64,000 bases of DNA from Deltaproteobacteria bacterium HGW-Deltaproteobacteria-2 (GTDB lineage: Bacteria > Desulfobacterota > Syntrophia > Syntrophales > Smithellaceae). Both the position numbers and the translations under genes were made by a program. Location: positions 135,740 to 199,739 of the forward strand of contig PHBC01000003.1 of NCBI GenBank assembly GCA_002840505.1, written 5' to 3'. Positions within the stretch are counted from its first letter, which is position 1. Each line of letters begins with the position of its first letter. The notes under the pieces are model-generated. The model ran no database searches. It saw nothing but the letters and a program-made list of their open reading frames with translations, and had not been told where the DNA came from. Of this stretch, positions 59,601-64,000 are shown piece after piece.

Positions 59601-60729
59601 GATATATTTCCATTATCGCGTCTTCATTACTATCAATGCGATCCATCAATAAAGTATCCCTGATGGACGCGTTATCCATATCTTCATCAAGATGGATAAG
59701 ATTTAACTCTTTAACACCCTTCTCCCGGGCTAATTCCAACCAGTTTAAGGGCAATTCCTCGTTGCAGCGGAAAACGATGTCTCCTGTTTTAGGATCACGG
59801 ATGTCCGACGAAGGGATCTTCCCGGCAAGCTCCGTTTCACTAACTGCAACACGTTTAATGCCTGCATCCATTATTCTTTTTAAAAGAGGCTTATTTAGCT
59901 TACGCCCCTTTTTGACGATTATTTCAGCGCTCTTGGGATCTTTGATATCTTCAGGAGCTTTCTGACCAAAAAGAGAATCGTCAACAGCAAAATAAATCTT
60001 TTTATCTTCAACGATAATTTTATCAATGCTGTAGAAATAATTTAAAATAAATTCCGACGAATTACCCAGCGCTTTCAATAATATTGTGACAGGCATTTTT
60101 CTGCGGCGGTCTATTCTGACATAGAGGATGTCTTTAGAATCAAATTCCAAATCCAGCCAGGAACCACGAATTGGAATTACCCTTGCCGAATAAATCAGCT
60201 TGCCGCTGGCAACAGTTTTACCCTTGTCATGATCAAAAAAGATGCCGGGCGAACGGTGAAGTTGGCTAACAATAACCCGTTCCGTTCCGTTAATGATAAA
60301 AGTGCCATTTTCAGTCATCAGCGGAATTTCACCAAAGTAAATTTCCTGCTCTTTAATGTCACGGATCTGCTTTGTTTCAGATGTTTCCTTGCCGCTTTTT
60401 CCTTCAGCAGGGCGATCTACATCAAAAACAACCAGCCTAACCACAATTTTCAAAGGAGCGGCATAGGTCATGCCTTTCTGGATACACTCCTTCACATCAT
60501 ACCGGACATCACCGAGTCTATAACTGACAAACTCCAGAGAACACTTCCCACTAAAGTCCGAAAAGGGAAAAACGCTCTTAAAAGCACCCTGCAAACCAAA
60601 GTTGCCCCTTTTTACCGGCGCTATTTCCTTTTGGAGGAATTTTTCATAAGATTGTGTCTGGATTTCAATTAGATTCGGTATATCCAGTATTTTCTTTGCC
60701 TGACCAAAATATTTTCTAAAGTCACCCAT
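56602..60729 (-). CDS. rpoB: RNA polymerase beta subunit
   Basis: 1375 aa. The rifampicin pocket reads [20 protein letters not shown] followed by [10 protein letters not shown], with Asp, His and Ser at the usual resistance positions, so it looks rifampicin-sensitive. [20 protein letters not shown] and [19 protein letters not shown] are complete. It forms the core enzyme with RpoC. Confidence 0.98.
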   Translation of the reverse strand: MGDFRKYFGQAKKILDIPNLIEIQTQSYEKFLQKEIAPVKRGNFGLQGAFKSVFPFSDFSGKCSLEFVSYRLGDVRYDVKECIQKGMTYAAPLKIVVRLVVFDVDRPAEGKSGKETSETKQIRDIKEQEIYFGEIPLMTENGTFIINGTERVIVSQLHRSPGIFFDHDKGKTVASGKLIYSARVIPIRGSWLDLEFDSKDILYVRIDRRRKMPVTILLKALGNSSEFILNYFYSIDKIIVEDKKIYFAVDDSLFGQKAPEDIKDPKSAEIIVKKGRKLNKPLLKRIMDAGIKRVAVSETELAGKIPSSDIRDPKTGDIVFRCNEELPLNWLELAREKGVKELNLIHLDEDMDNASIRDTLLMDRIDSNEDAIMEIYRRLRPSNPPTPETAEKFFQSLFFETETYDLSNVGRAKMNYKLRMNVPTDVTTLRNEDILSAVKYLIDLKNSVGDCSVDDIDHLGNRRVRSVGELIENQYRIGLVRMERAIKEKMSLQDIETMMPHDLINAKPVSAVVNEFFNSSQLSQFMDQTNPLSEITHKRRLSALGPGGLTRERAGFEVRDVHPTHYGRICPIETPEGPNIGLIVSLSTYARVNEFGFIETPYRMVENGRVSDDVRFITAIEEENQIVASADRPVDKHDKFVEELISVRKGGDFISVMPEQIKMMDVSPTQLVSVAAALIPFLEHDDANRALMGSNMQRQSVPLMSPEVPVVGTGIESVVARDSGAVVVARRPGVVENVDASRIIVRADRPEEDGIDSGVDIYNLAKYQRSNQDTCFNQKPIVNVGDRLHKKDILADGPAIDNGELALGRNVMVAFMSWGGYNYEDSILVSERIVKEDIFTSIHIEEFETMSRDTKLGKEEITRDIPNVGEEVLKNLDESGIVCIGVSVKPGDILVGKITPKGETQLSAEEKLLRAIFGEKASDVRDTSLRVPPGVEGTVIDAKIFTRKGAESDSRSQAIEADAIEQITKDRDDEIRILTEAVKKDITKLVIGKTAATKITDTKKKVILKKGDKITKEIWADLPFSSWKEITIAENDGSEEKITNMIASLERKIDFVHAHFAEKMEKIKASDELPTGVIKMVKVYVAIKRKLSVGDKMAGRHGNKGVLSRILPEEDMPYFADGTPVDIVLNPLGVPSRMNVGQILETHLGWAAKSIGESLNELWKKNSNLNNIKNELKKVYSSPDFDKFIDQASVEEIKRFAGRLKKGMLVATPVFDGCSEEQIREMLRKADLPETGQSILFDGRTGEPFDQEVTVGIIYMMKLHHLVDNKIHARSIGPYSLVTQQPLGGKAQFGGQRLGEMEVWAMEAYGAAYALQEFLTVKSDDVAGRTRIYESIVKGEHTFESGLPESFNVLVKELQGLGLDVELVEEADELS

Positions 60730-60765
60730 AGCATCCTTAAATAAAATAATATATTAGAGATTATG

Positions 60766-61149
60766 TTACTTAATCTCCACGGTCCCGCCGACTTCTTCAA
60801 TTTTCTTCTTAATGTCTGCGGCTTCGTCTTTGGAAACGCCTTCTTTAATGGCTTTTGGCACACCTTCCACCAAATCTTTTGCTTCTTTCAATCCCAAGTT
60901 GGTGATAGCACGAACAACTTTGATTACTTGAATCTTTTCCGCGCCAAATCCGGTCAGAATGGCGTTGAATTCAGTCTGCTCTTCAGCAGCAGCGGCAGGA
61001 GCGGCGCCACCAGCAGCAGCAACAGCCATCATCGGAGCGGCTGCGGAAACGCCGAATTTTTCTTCCAATTCTTTTACCAGAGCAGAAAGCTCCAATACTG
61101 TCATTCCTTCAATAAATTTGACTACATCGTCTTTAGTAATTTCTGACAT
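60766..61149 (-). CDS. rplL: Ribosomal protein L7/L12
   Basis: 127 aa. It has an N-terminal dimerisation helix, an Ala/Gly-rich hinge (about 36-56) and the C-terminal factor-binding domain [20 protein letters not shown]. It forms the stalk with L10. Confidence 0.97.
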   Translation of the reverse strand: MSEITKDDVVKFIEGMTVLELSALVKELEEKFGVSAAAPMMAVAAAGGAAPAAAAEEQTEFNAILTGFGAEKIQVIKVVRAITNLGLKEAKDLVEGVPKAIKEGVSKDEAADIKKKIEEVGGTVEIK

Positions 61150-61177
61150 TTTTTCTATTCCTCTCTGTATGTTTTAA

Positions 61178-61702
61178 TTAATTTAAAGTTTTTTTCTTAT
61201 CACAATAGGCATTGAGCACTTGCACAAAGCTTCTCGGAACGCCACTTAAAACGGTCACGAACGATGTCGGTACCGCTGCCATTACCGAAACTAATTTACC
61301 CAAGAGAACCTCTTTACTGGGTAATTCAGCCAAAACAGTAAGATCGCTCTTAGTTAAAGACTTTCTATCCAGCAGTCCAACTTTGATTTCCAATTCCGGA
61401 TTTTTCTTCGCAAAATCAATCAGAATTTTAGTCGGTCCCACCGGGTCTTTATAGCCCAAAACAACTGCAACAGGCCATTTGAAATGATCGTCAAGTATAC
61501 TGAAATCGGTTTCTTTTGAAGCAATCCTCAAAAGAGTGTTTTTCACAACCTTCCATTCAGCATCGGACTTGCGCAACGCATTTCTTAGAGCTTCCATTTT
61601 CTCGACATTCATTCCGCTAAAGCTGGTCAGAACGCCTAATTTGGCTTCTTTGAGTTTCTTATGTAATTCAGATACAATTTGCTCTTTCGTTCCCCGATCC
61701 AA
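61178..61702 (-). CDS. rplJ: Ribosomal protein L10
   Basis: 174 aa. KLGVLTSFSGMNVEKMEALR, VVKNTLLRIA and the L12-binding C-terminal helix are present. It is preceded by an L10-type leader that probably mediates autoregulation. Confidence 0.97.
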   Translation of the reverse strand: MDRGTKEQIVSELHKKLKEAKLGVLTSFSGMNVEKMEALRNALRKSDAEWKVVKNTLLRIASKETDFSILDDHFKWPVAVVLGYKDPVGPTKILIDFAKKNPELEIKVGLLDRKSLTKSDLTVLAELPSKEVLLGKLVSVMAAVPTSFVTVLSGVPRSFVQVLNAYCDKKKTLN

Positions 61703-61734
61703 TCTATCCGCCTCCTTTCAAAATTATTTTATTT

Positions 61735-61920
61735 TCTTGAGGCCGGAGAATCTAGCCACATACAGAACGAAAAAACGGTAACCTTGCCCAAATTCCGATT
61801 CCCGTTTTCCAAAAATTGTTTACCTTGAAAAATAAAGCAACTATTTTCATCATACGAGTCTCGGCAGGCCTTTTTTCGTTTAAACTTCTGTACCTGCTGT
61901 CTTCGACCTTAATTATTATA
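61735..61920 (-). promoter_or_regulatory. L10 (rplJ) leader with internal promoter
   Basis: On the minus strand, after a -10-like TATAAT (61915-61920), come CGAAGACAGCAGGTAC and then GGCCTGCCGAGACTCG (about 61850-61908). The GCAGG / CCTGC pairing with AAGAC before and GAG after it is the hallmark of the L10 leader bound by L10(L12)4. No good -35 is visible, so the promoter is less certain than the leader. Confidence 0.7.
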
Positions 61921-61940
61921 ACAAACTTAATTTTTCTCCA

Positions 61941-62642
61941 TTAAACCGCAGCTTTTATATCGAGAGGATCAATTTTCACGCCCACACCCATTGTACTGGA
62001 AATAGAAATGCTTTTAATATAGGTTCCTTTGCTTGACGCCGGTTTCAATTTAATAATGGTTTCCAGCAAAGCGCTGACATTTTCTCTTAATTTTTCGGCA
62101 CCAAAAGATACTTTCCCAACTGGAGAGTGAACTATCCCCGCTTTTTCCACGCGGAATTCCACCTTCCCGGCCTTCAATTCCTTCACCGCATTAGCCACTT
62201 CAAAAGTCACGGTTCCCACCTTTGGATTGGGCATTAATCCGCGCGGACCTAAAATTTTACCGATCTTTCCCACGGAACCCATCATATCCGGAGTCGCGAT
62301 AACACGATCAAATTCCATCCAGCCGCCTTTAATCTTTTCAAGAATATCATCATTACCGACTAAATCCGCGCCAGCGTCCAGAGCTTCTTTCTCCTTTTCT
62401 CCTTTGGCAAAGACCAAAACTCTTACTGTTTTTCCCAAGCCATTAGGCAGAACCACACTTCCCCGCACCATCTGATCGGCATGAGCAGGATTAACACCTA
62501 AACGAACGGCAGCATCCACAGTTTCATCAAATTTGGTGCCAGCCGCTGATACAACTATTTCTGTAGCTTCTTGAAGCGAGTATCGTTTGCCCGGTTCAAC
62601 TTTCGCTTTTGCTGCCAATATACGTTTGCCTCTTTTTAACAT
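61941..62642 (-). CDS. rplA: Ribosomal protein L1
   Basis: 233 aa from ATG 62642 ([11 protein letters not shown]) with SD GAGG at eight bases; an upstream in-frame ATG lies inside rplK. The motif [21 protein letters not shown] is diagnostic. In other bacteria L1 represses rplK-rplA translation. Confidence 0.97.
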   Translation of the reverse strand: MLKRGKRILAAKAKVEPGKRYSLQEATEIVVSAAGTKFDETVDAAVRLGVNPAHADQMVRGSVVLPNGLGKTVRVLVFAKGEKEKEALDAGADLVGNDDILEKIKGGWMEFDRVIATPDMMGSVGKIGKILGPRGLMPNPKVGTVTFEVANAVKELKAGKVEFRVEKAGIVHSPVGKVSFGAEKLRENVSALLETIIKLKPASSKGTYIKSISISSTMGVGVKIDPLDIKAAV

Positions 62643-62661
62643 AATAAAACCTCGTAATTTA

Positions 62662-63087
62662 TTAACCTGTAATTTCAATTCCCATTGACCTTGCAGTGCC
62701 TGAAATTGTCTTTATAGCACCTTCAATATTCACGGCATTTAAATCTTTAAACTTTAATTCGGCAATTTCTTTCACTTGTCCTGCCGTAACCGTGCCAACT
62801 TTTTCCCTCTTCGGATCGCTGGCTCCTTTGGCAATTTTTGCCGCCTGTTTAAGCAGCACGGATACCGGAGGTGTCTTTGTTATAAATGTAAAAGACCTGT
62901 CCGCATAAACGGTAATCACGACAGGAATAATCATACCTTCCTGACTCTGCGTCATAGCATTATAGGCTTTGCAAAATTCCATAATATTAACGCCGTGCTG
63001 TCCCAATGCCGGACCGATAGGAGGTGAAGGAGTCGCTTTGCCCGCCTTGATTTGCAATTTTATATTTGCAATAATTTTTTTTGCCAT
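62662..63087 (-). CDS. rplK: Ribosomal protein L11
   Basis: 141 aa. The proline-rich N-terminal [20 protein letters not shown] and the C-terminal rRNA-binding [12 protein letters not shown] are complete. It belongs to the GTPase-associated centre and stringent-response sensing. Confidence 0.97.
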   Translation of the reverse strand: MAKKIIANIKLQIKAGKATPSPPIGPALGQHGVNIMEFCKAYNAMTQSQEGMIIPVVITVYADRSFTFITKTPPVSVLLKQAAKIAKGASDPKREKVGTVTAGQVKEIAELKFKDLNAVNIEGAIKTISGTARSMGIEITG

Positions 63088-63144
63088 TTTAAATCACCCT
63101 GATCTGAATATTTTTTATACTTATTTTGCTTTTTTATTAAAATA

Positions 63145-63675
63145 TTATCCCTGAGTTACCTGAATGAAATCCAATTCCACCGGTGTAGGTCGACCAAAAA
63201 TACTCACGATAACTCTTAGCTTGCTTTTTTCAGGTTTCAATTCATCAATAACCCCATCAAAATTGGTAAACGGACCATCAATAATTTTCACATGATCACC
63301 AACATCGAATTTGAATTTGGGCTTTGGCTTTAGCGTTCCTTCATCAATCCTGAACTTCAGGTTTTCCACATCTTTGTCCGGTATAGGTGAAGGCTTATCT
63401 TTAGTGCCAATAAAACCGGTAACTTTAGGAGTATCTTTAACAATATGCCAGGTATCATCCGTCATTTCCATGCGGACAAGAATATATCCCGGAAAAAACT
63501 TACGTTTGGAATTTTTCTTTTCCCCTGAAATCAATTCTACAACATCTTCTTCAGGAATAAGAATATCGGAAAAGAAAGCCTGGGTTCCAGACAGTTCAAT
63601 TCTTTCTTGAAGACTCATCTTTACCTTGTTCTCATACCCGGAATAGGTATGAACAACATACCATTTAAAAGCCAT
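63145..63675 (-). CDS. nusG: Transcription antitermination factor NusG
   Basis: 176 aa. NGN domain with WYVVHTYSGYENKV, RKFFPGYILVRMEM and KVTGFIG. The KOW domain is GDHVKIIDGPFTNFDGVI. It binds RNA polymerase and couples it to S10/NusE or Rho. Confidence 0.97.
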   Translation of the reverse strand: MAFKWYVVHTYSGYENKVKMSLQERIELSGTQAFFSDILIPEEDVVELISGEKKNSKRKFFPGYILVRMEMTDDTWHIVKDTPKVTGFIGTKDKPSPIPDKDVENLKFRIDEGTLKPKPKFKFDVGDHVKIIDGPFTNFDGVIDELKPEKSKLRVIVSIFGRPTPVELDFIQVTQG

Positions 63676-63678
63676 TTT

Positions 63679-63894
63679 TTAACCTAATATAAATTTAACT
63701 GTTTTAGCGAGCGCAAAATCAATTATGCCCAAAATAATCGCAACTATAAAAACTAAAATTATTACGACTGCTGTAGACGCCATAGCCTGCTTAGGGGTAG
63801 GCCAAGTAACCTTTTTAAGTTCCACCTTAGCTTCTTTTAGAAATTGTGTTACTTTTTCTATTGTTACTTTTACTTTTTCTTTTATTTCTTCCAT
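63679..63894 (-). CDS. secE: Preprotein translocase subunit SecE
   Basis: 71 aa from ATG 63894 (MEEIKEK) with SD AAGGA; the longer frame would run into the tRNA gene. The SecE signature KVELKKVTWPTPKQA precedes one membrane segment (VVIILVFIVAIILGIID). It clamps SecY. Confidence 0.95.
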   Translation of the reverse strand: MEEIKEKVKVTIEKVTQFLKEAKVELKKVTWPTPKQAMASTAVVIILVFIVAIILGIIDFALAKTVKFILG

Positions 63895-63921
63895 ACTGAA
63901 AATCCTTAGTATCAAGAAAAG

Positions 63922-63998
63922 TGGCAGGCCAGGAGGGACTTGAACCCCCAGCATCCGGATTTGGAGTCCGGCGCTCTATCCATTAGAGCTACTGGCCT
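63922..63998 (-). tRNA. tRNA-Trp (anticodon CCA)
   Basis: Minus strand: acceptor AGGCCAG pairs with CTGGCCT. The anticodon stem CCGGA/TCCGG encloses CTCCAAA, giving anticodon CCA. The T-arm GGGGGTTCAAGTCCC is present. Discriminator G is followed by a genome-encoded CCA (63922-63924). Placement just before secE-nusG is the classical tuf-trnW-secE order. Confidence 0.97.
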
Positions 63999-64000
63999 AT

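Overview
The window looks like one continuous chromosomal segment of a Gram-negative anaerobe, most likely a deltaproteobacterium of the Syntrophus/Smithella type. This assignment is inferred from gene content and protein resemblance, not from a database search. Supporting features are an LptD outer-membrane assembly protein and a TonB-dependent receptor (two membranes), radical-SAM and Fe-S flavoenzymes (anaerobic lifestyle), abundant PAS/REC two-component proteins, and a Zn-type S4/S14 ribosomal set. Almost every gene is on the minus strand; only greA and an mltB-like lipoprotein gene are on the plus strand.

Region 1 (1-8.6 kb): the N-terminal half of SMC, running off the window; a DEDDh exonuclease; an orphan hypA-hypB nickel-insertion pair; and a redox cluster. 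The cluster holds a TetR/NemR-like repressor with an Fe-S protein, a large Old-Yellow-Enzyme/2,4-dienoyl-CoA reductase-type flavoenzyme and a ferritin-like protein. The Fe-S/TetR operon has a textbook promoter with a palindrome filling the -35/-10 spacer.

Region 2 (9.0-18.2 kb): a co-oriented signalling module made of REC-PAS-HD-GYP, TonB-dependent receptor, YfiR-like periplasmic protein, CHASE8-like/HAMP/PAS histidine kinase, single-domain response regulator and REC-multiPAS-GGDEF. It resembles the Pseudomonas Yfi (Tpb) c-di-GMP system, but the diguanylate cyclase output of the sensor is replaced by a kinase and the enzyme outputs are moved onto separate response regulators. A decayed copy of the response regulator at its upstream edge shows that the REC genes arose by local duplication. 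This is the most interesting system in the window.

Region 3 (18.2-35.5 kb): housekeeping and envelope genes. These are amrS-like radical SAM, methyltransferase, moaA, greA, a QueG-like Fe-S protein lacking typical QueG motifs, an mltB-like lipoprotein, two MBL-fold proteins, lapA-like, an NtrC-type two-component system, lptD, folC, a DUF169 protein and an EF-Tu-domain-like small protein. Several small non-coding inverted-repeat (MITE-like) elements lie between them.

Region 4 (35.5-64 kb): the complete fused str-S10-spc-alpha and rplKAJL-rpoBC superoperon, read from the right edge (tRNA-Trp, secE, nusG) to rplQ and a strong terminator. It includes rpmJ and an L10 leader. fusA is absent between rpsG and tuf, and adk is absent between secY and map.
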